From positions 62,001 through 126,000 of the forward strand of contig JACCGJ010019687.1 in the NCBI GenBank assembly GCA_013407085.1: a stretch of 64,000 bases of DNA. Direction: 5' to 3'. A program made the position numbers and the translations under genes. The notes under the pieces are model-generated. The model was not told the origin of the DNA. It ran no database searches and worked only from the letters and a program-made list of their open reading frames with translations. Source of the stretch: Atriophallophorus winterbourni. Taxonomy: Eukaryota; Platyhelminthes; Trematoda; Plagiorchiida; Microphallidae. Below are positions 49,934-61,464 of the stretch, in pieces (position 1 is the stretch's first letter; every line of letters begins with the position of its first letter).

Positions 49934-50769
49934 GTAAGTACAATTCTTACGAAAATTCTTTTGCATATCATGCTTCACTGAGGTACAATGTCATTGTCCT
50001 CATAAATAATTTGTAAATCATAGTTTAATTCATCGTAATCAGCTATTGTTCTGTCAAAACCAGGGGATTTATTGGTGAAAATGCGTATACAATGATGTTT
50101 TATAATCTTATAAATTTGCCTCTGCGGCTTATCCGTAACCCTAAATTGTGAATATCCACGGGCAAATTTAGCAAATGTTACACTGCTTAGATTGCTGTGA
50201 ACTGGTATAGACCTTTCCTCGTTGCACTACAGACCCACATTTGCGAGTTCTGAAACTGTCTTATATGTTAACTAGAACGCGGACGTGTTCTAATTGATCA
50301 CAAGAAGTAGCTGGAGTACATCCACGTTCGAAATGATGATACTGTTACTGTCAAGATCTCATCCGTTCACTTTTTGAGCAGCATATGTCCACAGTTGATG
50401 TCGGATGTTTGTTACTGAAAGGAAATCACAGAAAACTAGACAAATTTGCCAACTTGTCAGACATGAAAGAAACAAATTACTAAGATGATGGGTGTGAGTG
50501 AAACGCTGAAACCGATTATTCTGATACTAAACACTGATAGCTTAGGAGACCGTCTGAATGATTCTCATGAATGCTGATTAGATAGCAATAACAGACGTTA
50601 TTGAGCATCTGTTAAATACATGTTTTGCCTGGATGTTCCATTATGATTTATTGGGCCACATCGATTGGGAACTTGGAAGATTGACATGGACCTCTGTGGA
50701 AAAAATACCTTGAAGTATGGATTCGTAAAAATTTAAAACAGTACATTTCGCTGCTATGAAGTTTATCAA

Positions 50770-51190
50770 CTTGTTAGGTATCGTTGGAAGAAAATTAGAA
50801 GATTCTCGCTAGATAACGAACGTATACCTTCGTCCAACGATAGGGTATGGGATAGAGAACTGAGCTACTGTGATGCGAAAAGATATTGACCTATTCACTA
50901 AAATTTATCACAGGGCGACAAAGTTATTGATAGGTCTTCGCAATGTCTCGTACACCGGAAGATTGTGACGTCTGGGTTACTTTACTCAGAAGAGGATATG
51001 ACGGCATATCATCCTTACATATAAAATTATGTCTACCAAAGGACATCCATTAAGACACTTGTTTTAAGAGTCGGGCAATGAAATGACGCGCGAAAATACC
51101 CAGTCATCTATACCCCAATTGCACGTATTAATTGTCTGTCCCATTTTCCAGCCGTGTTTGAGCCGTACATTTGAAATACGCTATTCATCA
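50770..51190 (+). mobile_element. CR1-like LINE fragment, heavily decayed
   Basis: With frameshifts the + strand reads TNVYLRPTIGYGIEN, RKDIDLFTKIYHRATKLLIG, LRNVSYTGRL and HIILTYKIMSTKGHPLRHL. This parallels VYLRPTMEYAVEVW, YHRATKLVMGLRNVPYTERL and TYRIVSTEGHPLKHLL in element B (6825-7300). Only the C-terminal RT region is represented. Confidence 0.78.
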
Positions 51191-52677
51191 TATACTATAA
51201 TTTTTAACATTTTTATTGATTCCAGTGATGTTGTAAATTGCTTGCTTTCTTAAACATATATGCTTCAATCCACATCTGTTCGACATGATGATGTGGTTAC
51301 GAATTTTTCAACCTATTATGGTTGTCGTGTGAGGTCGGGATTGTTTCCTTGCTACGTCACATTCGATTTTCCTTTGTCCGCATCACTGTTGTTGCTTTGG
51401 CTATTTCACGTGCGTTTTCTTCTCGCTCGAGATAGTTGTCATTTTTTGTCAACCTTCCATATTCAGATCCAATCGCCATTGTTTGTTTACGTCCGGAATG
51501 ATAGTCTGGTAGATATAGGGAACAACATGTTTACGTGCTGTTTCTCTCATCCCATGTGCGTGACCTGCCCATGACGTTTCTGCTATCGACGAACGTCTTT
51601 CCGATTTGGCATAAATTTTCTCGTTTCTCTCAATCACGTTGATTTTTTATATTATTGGGAAAACATTTTGATGTCCGACCAAATTTCCAATTCGACGTTC
51701 TGAGTGATGCTTGGTTTGAGTGATGAAGTTACCGGTTACGTTATTTCTCATTGTGCGGTTGAATGGATTTGATGTCATATAAAATTGTAATCTCATTAAG
51801 AAAAACGAGTAATTAACAATCACGGTGCTTTTTCGTAACGAATTTAAGCGTTTTGTTCAGTTTTCGGTTGTCAGAATACATTAATTTGTAATTCGCCCGT
51901 TGATACATTCTCTGGAATTAGTGCATTATCGAAAAGCTTTGCATAAGTTTGCTAATTATGAGCAAAGATAACGATGGTTTGCGGTTTTAGTATTTTGTTC
52001 TTCTGCATGCCCATTGGAAAACGATCAGTTCCAATTTATACACCGTCACACAGACATAAGGTGATTGTAAGCCCATGGTTCCGTCCTGTTTTTGCATATA
52101 TTCACCATTCACATGTTGCTACTTGAAGCAAATTACGGAAGTCAACGTAATTTGTGCAAGTCTCAGTTTATACAAGGAAACTTCGATATACGTCGAGCTA
52201 TCCTGTAATCGTTTAGCGGTTGTGCACCATTTTTCCAGTGTTTCTCTCAATCAATATATCAGGAGGAGATCTTGTTGTAAAACACATTCAAATTTTTAGG
52301 TGAACAGGGTTTCGAAGATGGTCAATAACTACGCTGCCGCCTAGTTAACAGTTCTTGAATCTTTCGCCCAGGGTATGTGGTTAATGTCTTGAGATTGATA
52401 AAAATATCATGGTAGCTTAGGCCAATTACAACAATGAACATGTAAATCACGACCACGACACTGACAGCACGCCATTTAACTAACAAATCATCTGATTAAA
52501 ATCACGCAAGCAAGCACCAGATAAATGATATTGACCGTCCGAATGCTGCGTATTGCCATGAACTTTGTGGACTGGACATTAATTCCGGCGCTGGAATCTA
52601 GCACTCGATGACGACGTTCATTAAGGAAGTAAAATATGAAGCAATAGAACATTAAAGAAAACTGTCGGGCGGTAAAA

Positions 52678-52845
52678 TCTCCACATACGCATGCATTTCC
52701 GTGTGGTTTTAACTCATCAGTTGACGGCATTCCAGCCGGGATCCGCGTGCCTTGAATCTGTAGAGAAGTGGTAAGCAAAGATTAAAATTCTGAGACCGCG
52801 GTTGAATAAGGCTGGCACGACTAACCTGTTCAGTCACGATAATAT
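52678..52845 (-). repeat. hammerhead repeat, ribozyme centre deleted
   Basis: Ribozyme sense is the - strand. CTGATGAGTT is present, but everything from the stem II loop to the cleavage site is missing and it joins directly to CGGAAATGCATGCG. The upstream part, GTTAGTCGTGCCAGCC, is clear. Confidence 0.72.
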
Positions 52846-53129
52846 CCGAAATTTTTGCTCTGAAAATTTATATTTGAAATTAGCACATACAATGATAAAA
52901 TAACATTACATGATATAAGCGAGAGAAATTCGACCTGAGTTGTTCAATTGTTTAATTATCCATTAGGAAGCCATAAACAACGACAGCTTATAAGATGCCG
53001 AGTCATCAGCTTCCGTTGAGATAACGAGCCTCACACGCAACAAGTTTGTTAATTTATTTCAATATAACTTTATGTGATACATTTGCACATTTTTCAAAAT
53101 CACATAAATCAATTTTTGCCCTTTCAAAA

Positions 53130-53215
53130 TGATGACAGTAGTTGGAAAGCGGCTGCGGTGTGTAAGCTCTGGGGATGAGAGCACCACAACACACAGTATT
53201 TTGTTTGTTTGATGA
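53130..53215 (+). repeat. short repeat shared with the start of the window
   Basis: Contains CGGTGTGTAAGCTCTGGGGA followed by TGAGAGCACCACAAC, resembling GGTGTGTAAGGGATGGGGAT followed by GTGAGCACCGCAA at about 88-125. Confidence 0.5.
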
Positions 53216-53818
53216 AGTACTGTTTTCCAACTAGGAATATTATTATGTGCTAATTTATTTTCAGACTGGACAGCTTCTGTTTGCTTTAATTTCTTTAATT
53301 ACTATTCAGTTTCATCCAAATTATCAACACTAGTTTCCAACTCTTCGTCTAGCTTGTTTCTCGTCCTCTTTTTGTTTTAATTCAGACTGAATCTTTAATG
53401 TGATTTCGGTGTTCACTTTCTCAAATATTTTGATCATACACACTACATTTTTATCCCTTAATTTTCGTTCGTTATCCATTTCTCTGATAACATGAGGCTT
53501 GTCACTTCGTAATATCCTACGCGCTTGACATGTTGACCACCCAAGTAGCCCAGCCAAGCCCAGCCTTGTCATGGGAATAGCCTAGATGACAAGCGGATTG
53601 AATGCGGATAAGTTTCGTCTCGACTGGAAAGATTTTCGTACATTTATTTAAAAAATAGTTGCTTCGGTGCGTTTGAAAATTCACAAAAAGAACTCGTCTT
53701 GAACTGTTAAACATGCATATGATTCTTCAATAGCTTTAGTTCCTTATTTAGTTATCATATCACAGATTATATATCATCATTGTTATTATATCGTCGTCTT
53801 GTTATCGCTTACCAACAG

Positions 53819-54214
53819 AAGGACTGCTTTCAATGCAACTATTGTCACAAGGACCAAATTTCAATTCAACCGGAGCAACAACCCTGTCCCGAAGAGGCGG
53901 TCTGGAAGTACCATCCTATTTTACACCCCACCCTTTCCTCCCAGCGAACCCTAACAACCTAGCGAATTTCGGCCAAGCAGTTCAACGGGTTCCTTTGAAT
54001 GGCAACTTGTCCTCGATGAACCATAACTTCTGTCCTCCTCCTCCTCCCGATCAACCGTTGCCGCCATTACCACCTCCGTCCACTTCACCGGATTCCAACT
54101 CTTTGCTACAATCAATGACAGATGGAGGTTTTACACAGCGGAACCCGCACGGTCATAATAATCCTTATTCTGGAAACAATTATTCAGCTGATGGCAACTT
54201 TTTAGTTTCATTAG
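53819..54214 (+). CDS. DDR-like exon g: proline-rich cytoplasmic segment
   Basis: 132 codons starting EGLLSMQLLSQGPNFNSTGA. The centre has CPPPPPDQPLPPLPPPSTS, a polyproline stretch that fits ligands of SH3, WW or EVH1 domains. It also has NPYSGNNYSADGN with two tyrosines. Rich in Asn, Ser and Pro, probably disordered. Acceptor TTACCAACAG, donor TTAG|GTAAGT, phase 1 both sides. No kinase sequence. Confidence 0.82.
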
Positions 54215-54283
54215 GTAAGTGATCATCGTTAGTTCTGTGTAGTTTTAAGCTCTAAAACTGTTTTGGGTTTGAACAAAAATTCT

Positions 54284-54915
54284 CATTTGCATGCATTTCC
54301 ATCACACCAACACACCCACGACTAGTTTCGTGCAGCTTGCACTCATCGGGTATGCACAATATGATCAGGACCCACATACCTTGAAACAGCGGATAAATTA
54401 TAAACAAAGTATGAGCTTGTGAGCCACAGTTGGATTAGGCTAGCATTACCAAACCTGTTTAATTACGTGTTAACGCACACATGCAAATGAGTTAAATTTA
54501 TTAGCCTGCAAAAATCCTCATTTTCACGTCTTTCCATCACAAAACCCCACGATGGTTTTGGGCTGTGTGTACTCATCATGTTTGGATAATATAATCAGGT
54601 TCCGAATTCCTTTAAATTGCGGACAAATGGTAAACAGGATTTGATACTGTATTCTACTGTTGGATGTGGCTGATACAACCAATTTCATGTCTGCACACAC
54701 ATTTAGCTGACACGAAACCTATCGCATTGACCAATAATCTTCATTACATTGCACACACACCCCACGACCGGTTTCATGCAGTTTTCATTCAGCAAGTATG
54801 GAGAGTAGTATCAGGATTCACACACGTTGGAAACAGTGAAGGAATGGTGAACTAAGTTTGCACTTGTATGCCACAATAAAATATGCTTGGCACGACCAAC
54901 CTGTTCAATCACAAG
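54284..54915 (-). repeat. three tandem hammerhead repeats, antisense to the DDR-like gene
   Basis: Units start near 54284, 54513 and 54738. Predicted cleavage positions on the - strand are at about 54320, 54551 and 54766, spaced 231 and 215 bp. The first keeps GATGA and GAAA with a stem II hairpin, but the core T is changed (CCGATGA). The second and third are more damaged (ATGATGA with AAAA; TGCTGAA). The GGCACGACCAACC hairpin is clearest in the third. Confidence 0.83.
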
Positions 54916-55060
54916 TGGAATACAAAATACAAACTTTGTTTACCATTCATCCGCTGTTCCAAGTTTTACCGATCCTGATCCTTCTGTCTCTACGTGGTAC
55001 GTGCAAACGACACGAAACCATTCTTGAGGTGTGTGGAATGGAACTATATCCAATTGACGA
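54916..55060 (+). repeat. hammerhead repeat, mutated, inverted relative to the adjacent tandem array
   Basis: Begins TTTGTTTACCATTCATCCGC and runs to GGAATGGAACTATATCC. CAAACGACACGAAACCATTC keeps GAAA, but the core reads CGTGGTA and the cleavage triplet is TTC. Inactive. Confidence 0.75.
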
Positions 55061-55289
55061 TTTTTGTTCAGGGTTTAACCCATCTACGTGTGAAACAATT
55101 GAAAGAATGGCATGCGTGTGGAAACTGTGCGTTTCGGACTGTTTGGGTTTTCGTTCAAGCCTGCTGCATAGAACATGAAGAATACTAGCCATAATATTGG
55201 CCATGGTTGATCTAACATCAAGTAAAATTTATTTAATTTTGTCCACTTTAAATCCGCGTGGAAAGCATTTTATAATCTAAATATGATAT

Positions 55290-55512
55290 GGTATGAAAGC
55301 ACAAGCCTGATCCAGTTTAAGTGCCGCACAGTCAGAGACTGCACGTAGACTAAGATACTGTCAGGTTGCCCAGGCCAAGACATATGGGGGGAATAGAAAT
55401 GGTAGTGAGACTTCAGCGCGTTTCAGCATGCAGCTCACTACCTTTGGCAAATCAATTTAGCACGATGTTAGCCGCACAGCACAGATATGCTGCACGATTG
55501 CACATCCGTGCA
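55290..55512 (-). repeat. unnamed interspersed repeat R2, - copy
   Basis: On the - strand it gives the blocks CATCGTGCTAAATTGATTTG, GGTAGTGAGCTGCATGC, GAAGTCTCACTACC and GCCTGGGCAACCTGACAG in the same order as 23860-24062. Nearly full length. Confidence 0.82.
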
Positions 55513-55734
55513 CATCCGTATAATCTAAATAGATGAATCAAAAATAGATGATTGCTTTTCGAATAAAACGAGCCGAATGTGCACCATTTCCTTAGAAACT
55601 ATGATAAATTTTAAACCTGCTGGATTATTCCACTCATTTTCTGCTGACCTTGGTTAACTGCGTAACATTGTTATTATCTAATTTCGGGTAAATCTTTACA
55701 ACTAGGCTTGATTCTACTTTTGACTTCACTTCAG

Positions 55735-56348
55735 ACGGATCAATGCCTGAATACGCCAGCGCATCCTTACTTAGCGTCAGCGGGAGCGCCCAACAAAGTC
55801 TAGCTGATCCTAACACCACTGGAGCGAAGTCTCAGACAATCGATCCGGAGAACGGGAAATACAGAAATATAAGCGAAACTTACTGTATTCCCCATCAAAA
55901 CAGTATTCATCAATATTTATGGCCTACATCTCAATCCTACTTTGCACCGAGCCGCTTACAACAGACAATCACTGAATGTCAACCCGGTATCCAAGATTCC
56001 AACGGCATGTACTACTTAGCCAATGCTTGTGATGCTCCACCAGTTCAAACAAATGGAGGCTTGTTTTTTCGTGATTGTTATAATCCTGCGCAGACAATAT
56101 TTATCCCTTTTACTTCATGTGATCAAAATACACAAATAAGGATGGCGAATCCGGGAAATGCGGTTTGGAACCCGCGGAGATCTGCATTGTTAGACATGAT
56201 GAATAATAAAGTAATCACATCTGGACATCCTGAATCTTGCGTAGCTGTCAACGGCACCGATGAACGAGGTGACAGCCCCGAAGGAGCAATCAACACGGAG
56301 GATGCAGATCACTCACCAAACGGAACTAAAAGCAATATGGATCATTGA
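55735..56348 (+). CDS. DDR-like terminal exon h: C-terminal cytoplasmic tail
   Basis: 204 codons and the TGA stop. Starts DGSMPEYASASLLSV (first D spans the splice), continues through DPENGKYRNISETY, SNGMYYLANACDAPP and GLFFRDCYNPAQTIFIPF, and ends NGTKSNMDH. No glycine loop, VAVK, HRDLA or DFG motif is present. Several tyrosines in acidic or Asn-rich surroundings could be phosphorylation sites. Acceptor TTGACTTCACTTCAG, entry phase 1. Whether this is the true end or an alternative last exon upstream of kinase exons outside the window cannot be told. Confidence 0.8.
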
Positions 56349-59039
56349 TTGTCTGATTGAACAGCTGTGTCAGAGAGTTTAACTACAGTCTTCTCATTTT
56401 TCGGCTTCATTGCTAAAACTTCAAGGTCAGCACCTCAATTTGATTCAATCTAGTCATTTCGGTAAACCCTATTCTTCAAAAAGTGCTTTTAAGTCTAGGT
56501 GCATTTTATCGTCCGCTGTGAAAATTCCCAGTTCCATGCAACGTACACAAAATACTCTTGTGATTCCCCTTCTGTAAATTGTCGACACACTGGGCTTCAT
56601 AATGCCTTTCTACCTTAATATGAACAATCAGCTGTTCATGTAAACATTGTTTTGATGTTTATTTAAAGTGTGGACAACACGCACCAACATTTTTACTCGC
56701 GGCGCCGAGAGTTTTGCCTCCGTACTCAATTACTCCTCTCTTTCTTACACTATTTCCTCTTTTTGTACATTCATTTTATTTCAGTTAAACGCTTTTAAGA
56801 TTTGGCTGGCGATTGCTGTTGATTGCACATAAAAACAAATTATAAAAGAAGTGTTATTCTTACACCTCGCTTCAGTGTAGCAGGTCAATGATAATTTAAT
56901 CGGCTGTTTCGGAGAGTGCATGCGAGTGAATGAGCGATGGGTGTGCTACACACGGCACACAGGTCTCGCAAACGTTGTGCGACTTGCAACATGGATGATA
57001 AATCACTGCATCTTCTTTAAAATGCATTACTGTTAATCGATTATTCTTTTCCAAATGGCTCATGGCAAACTTCATCTGGTTTGATAAGCATTTGTGAGAA
57101 AATGGTTTGGAAGCTCGGTGAAGGTGAACGTACTATTTCCCACATCCGATTTAATTATGATTGGAAGTTTGTACGTGTTCTAGTAAGCTTATATTACTAA
57201 CGTTTTGAACTATGGTGGTAACGGACGAATATATTTGACAAACTTTTATATAATTTGAATTGGTCTACACGACATTGTATGTTTCGTTTAACGCGACCCG
57301 TGATTATTGTTACAAAGGCCACCCAGATGTTTTTCAAAACAGTTCAGTCTAGCTTTCCGATATCATAACGGTGCACTACTAACATCTTTATATGATGTTC
57401 CAAGATTACAAAATTTTGTTTTTCAGTTTTGAACGCGGTATGAATTTCCATCTGATTTCCGTGTTGAAATGAGTTTTGGTGTCATCAATGAACAGGTGCT
57501 TTTACTGTTTCTGCTTTACTACATTTTACTCGTGATTTTACGGTTCATAAGATTCTCGTGCAAAGTCAATGAATACCGCGTTATAATAATAATAATAATA
57601 GTGCCGCCTCTAAATTAAACGCACTTAAGATGTGGAATACTACTCGGAGGTGTGAGAAGTTTTATTGCCAAAAGATTGTTCATGCGTTTCGCCATATTGA
57701 TCTCGCTACAGAAACACAGCGAAATGAAAAGCAAGCAATTTGGGTTCGTCCATATTGCTACGTCACATAGTTTCAGCGCTGTTTGTGTGGCTTAAGTGGA
57801 AGGAATACTAAAACTTTTTGTGTTTTTAATAGTGGAGTGCTAATATTGTAGGTTTACAGGCAAGGTTGAAGTAGGCCTAGTAGCTTCATGACCAAATGTT
57901 GCGTAGTGAGTAGTTAGTGTGTCAGACTCTTCAGCCATGAATATCGTTTATGGTTTGCGAACAAATCCATATGCGACACCTCCTTTTATCAACAGAAGCC
58001 TCATGATTTTTTCATGAACCAGCTTTTGAGCGCAGTTCTATAGTGATTGTACATGAAAAGTAGATATCTTAATAAATCGAGCAATCTGTTCATGGTTGCT
58101 GCACCGACTGACTGTAGCTCTGATCTTGCCACGAATGACTATCGAAAATAACCAATACTCGTTAGATGTGCACAGAAAAGTGGCCTCATTATCTTTTCTT
58201 AAGACATTAATGCTCGTGTAGGTCATCAATATTTAAGCGAGTATATTTGTTTAAGGTTTGGTCTCGATTGTCTTCTATTGACAATGGTAAGAGGCTGCTT
58301 AGCTCCTGCTCAGAGTTCAGGTTTTTCTTACCGCACTAATTCTCGCCATCAACTCTTCCACCGTCAACGATCTTATTCACGCAAATTGACAAACTATCAC
58401 TATCAGCTCTTACTGACAAGTTTGCCGCTCACACCTAGAGTCTGTACCAAGTCTGGGCATGTTGAACGACCAATCGAAACATGACTTTTAAAGCTAACGC
58501 TGAAACAATAAAACAACGTATAACGGTACAAGTTGTTTCAGATACTAATCCTCATTAGTTCTCATCTTACGAAATCCAAATCGAATTTCCGAGTACACAG
58601 TATCAGATTACTCTCGCAGTTACATCTTTAAAATTGTCATAAAAACGATTTTCCTGAGACTTCTTACAGGAAAGAATATTCCCACATTCCACGCCCAAAC
58701 TAATTTCCAAAAAAGATGCATGTAAAGGCACGTTCGATTCGCTATTCATGCACTTAGTTTAATGGGCATCAGTAGTTCAACCGTGTATCCAACATGCCCA
58801 AAATTAATCACACCTACATATTTTATCAACTGATCCGGATATGACCCCGGTGATTCAAATGACCTATCTACACATATTATGAACTTTATGATAAAAACTA
58901 CACTTCACGGTTTAATAAACCTGATCATAATATATATTTCTCAGAAGCGAGCACGAAGCAAAGAACGTGGCTGCTTATGAAGTTCGCGTGAAGGTGATAT
59001 AGCAAACAGATTCCGGTCGAGTTAAAACATTTCAGCAGC
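56349..59039. other. 3' untranslated region and non-coding sequence
   Basis: No gene recognised. No canonical AATAAA signal was found close to the stop codon of the DDR-like gene. An ATA trinucleotide run lies at 57583-57600. Confidence 0.5.
57583..57600. repeat. AAT trinucleotide run
   Basis: About six units of ATA at the start of an AT-rich stretch. Confidence 0.85.
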
Positions 59040-59692
59040 TGTAATTTTGTCCCGATTGAACTCTCGTGTTTGGGGTAACTGCAAGCTGACTGTAAAAACA
59101 AAGATGATGGTATACAGCGCGTGCATATTAAATCCTTTACTGTACGGCAGTGAAACATGTACCATCCACGCAAGACACGAACGGAAGCTGAATGCTTTCC
59201 ATCTACGAAGCATCCGTCGTATCTTGAACATACCGTGGATGAACAGGGTGACGAATGCTGAATTGCTTTCAAATGCTGGTCTACAGAGCATGTTCACCTT
59301 ATTACGACAGAGCCGCCTGCGGTGGCTTGGTCATGTCTACAGAATGAAAAATGGTCGTATTCTGACAGATCTACTTAATGATGAGTTACAATTAGGAAGT
59401 CGACCATTGGGCAGACCGCACTTGCGGTTCAAAGACGTTTTCAAAAGAGATACGAATGTTCTTGGCATTGACCCTGCGAGATGGGAAGAACTTGCTCTTG
59501 GCCGCTCATATTGGAGGCATTGTGTAAAGCGTCGCCTGCAAGCTGGGGGATGAGCAGATACAGCTCTTGGCTGCTGAACGCAGATCACGCCGCCTGCGTG
59601 CAACTGACGCACTACAATCGAGTTCTGACAATCTTTGCCAGCGCTGCGGGAGAGATTGTTCCTCCCGAATCGGACTGTCTAGGCATTCAAAA
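59040..59692 (+). mobile_element. RTE-like LINE, C-terminal part with terminal zinc finger
   Basis: The main frame (59047-59553) reads SRVWGNCKLTVKTKMMVYSA, LLYGSETCTIHARHERKLNA, FHLRSIRRILNIPWMNRVTN, LRQSRLRWLGHVYRMKNGRI and LGRPHLRFKDVFKRDTNVLG. A one-base shift near 59550 leads to EQIQLLAAERRSRRLRATDA and CQRCGRDCSSRIGLSRHSKI followed by C, a terminal cysteine/histidine finger, ending at a TGA at 59690-59692. This is the 3' half of the family whose 5' half lies at 32580-34726. It is the best preserved C-terminus in the window and may be a fairly young copy, 5'-truncated at about 59040. Confidence 0.88.
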
Positions 59693-61464
59693 ATCTGTAG
59701 AACATGAAAATTCATGCGATTTTGATGTACATCCATGGTCGACATCGACCGAAGTAGGGCAACACACACATCTAATTTAACTATTAGTGATTTAAATAGT
59801 ATCAATCTTCTTCATTAACTGTGGAACCGATCCTGCCAACACCTACTGTTGTGTACAAGCTGTACGAAACCTGTCGTATCTTGTACGCGATTGGGTAGAA
59901 AAATGCATTTCCTCATTACTTCTTCCGTTTAACAAAGCAGAACATCTGCCACAGGTTTTGCAGAGAACCGACATAGCATATCTGAACTTGGGTTTCTTGG
60001 CTATATTAGGTTGTTATCAAGCAAAATCTTTGAAGCAAGAAGTTCGATTATATACGACGGAGTAGGCTGAATCTTTAGACATCTTGTAACCTGAAGCTTA
60101 AACGCTTATTGATGTACAAATTTAAATCCTTGCAACGGCAATTATATCCTTAGCTTTACAAATTTTGAAATAATGTGAGCTGCATTTTGATAACCTTATC
60201 CCTTTAAATGACTACATTTTATCACAGGACTACACTTTTGTAATGACTTTCAAAACTGTATCTAATATTGCAGCTTAATTCATTGGTTTTCCACACAACC
60301 CCGAACACTGCCACAAGAATTACGGGATATCACTTGGCACCATTGTTCCAATGTATTTTCGACGGACCAATAAGCTAATGTCATTGGATTCCACGAAACA
60401 AAGTGCTCATAAGTCACTTAGGTTGTTCAAATGCCACGTCCCGTTCCCATGGGTTTGGACGGAGAACGAACGGGTTGATTGTTTTACCATTCCCGTCAAC
60501 ATATCGTATGTCTTAATTGGTATACAGCTTCAAAGACATCAGCTATACTTATTGAAAACAGCGTCATTCCCTAGAGATTGGGAAAAACCCCAAGGCCTTT
60601 CTGACCAGATGAACCAGTTTTATGTCGGTGGACAGAAAGAGTGGTCAGTGAAATTGTTCCATCGGTCTTGTGTGCGCCGTCCTGTATGAATCATCGTTCA
60701 GCAAAAATAATGAGTTTGTTTCAAATGTTATCTCATTCGGGAGAAATGAGTATGTGACAATATCCGTCCAACAAATTGATACATGTTTCAATCGGAATCA
60801 ATCGGAAGTTAGAAGACAAAGAGTTGGAAAGAATTTCTCTTCAAAGCCGAGGGGAAAATTGGAAACGTAGGCTCTAGTCGACGTAGGTCAATTCATTATC
60901 CTAAACAAAAACGATAAGCAAACACCACTTATCAGTATGATTTAACGAGCCTCATCTCTTACATACTTGGTTGCAGGCAAATGGGTTACCGTTTTATCCA
61001 GTGTTTGGGATTATCCCCGTATTACACTGATCAGCTTGGCGTGCAAGATCTCGGCTGGACTATCACCGAAAAGATCTCAGCGACTGGGTGTTGTGTAACC
61101 TCGAACCGAGACAACACAGCAAAAATGTTTATAATAAAACCATGCTGTCGCTGGGGTCTGGTAAGATGAATATTCAGACGTTTTCTGCTCCAATATTGAA
61201 CTTCATACTCAACATGTAAGTGAGTTTTCTTTTTGACGGATAGAGAATCCCTTGACTGGATTTATCAGCATGCGAAATAATCGGCCACATGTTATATGAA
61301 TTTGCAATTCCACGGGCGAATTTCTACAATCAAACTATAAGATCCTGCGCAGTGATGCATACGAGTTAACTTCACGTTGGCGTACAAAATTCTTCTATTG
61401 AAAATCGTACTCTTAATTATTTATCAGAGCCTGATTAGCAACTCCAAAAATTTCAAAGGCCTCA
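59693..61464. other. non-coding stretch
   Basis: No gene supported. Open frames at 60351 and 60981 show no recognisable similarity. Confidence 0.5.

Larger units (their letters stand above)
49934..53818 (+). other. intron of the DDR-like gene with a CR1 scrap and a partial hammerhead repeat
   Basis: Bounded by GTAAGT and TTACCAACAG. It contains a CR1-like fragment at 50770-51190 and a broken hammerhead repeat at 52678-52845. Confidence 0.75.
54215..55734 (+). other. intron of the DDR-like gene with a hammerhead repeat cluster
   Basis: Bounded by GTAAGT and CACTTCAG. It contains four hammerhead units at 54284-55060 and an inverted R2 copy at 55290-55512. Confidence 0.75.
30239..56348 (+). 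other. discoidin-domain-receptor-like gene, 5' incomplete, no kinase seen
   Basis: Eight or nine exons are recognised: 30239-30383, 35858-35944, 37226-37373, 41704-42018, 44252-44521, 49118-49306, 49388-49933, 53819-54214 and 55735-56348. Joined, they keep one frame for about 903 codons. The order is discoidin (F5/8 type C) domain, discoidin-like domain, short extracellular linker, transmembrane helix and a cytoplasmic tail of about 467 residues. The ectodomain block order matches animal DDR receptors (SWCP, LQIDF, DPPIVAK.FR, YDG, VGW, RNFT, FSEITF-like). DDRs are collagen-binding receptor tyrosine kinases. Here the frame ends in TGA after a tail about three times the usual juxtamembrane length, and no kinase motif follows in the window. 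The 5' exons with signal peptide and the first discoidin strands were not found. No gene symbol is given because the exact orthologue is not established. Confidence 0.85.

Noticed and set aside
54284..55060. CRISPR-like direct repeats
   Set aside because: The units are about 231 bp, diverged, and contain a ribozyme motif; the genome is eukaryotic.
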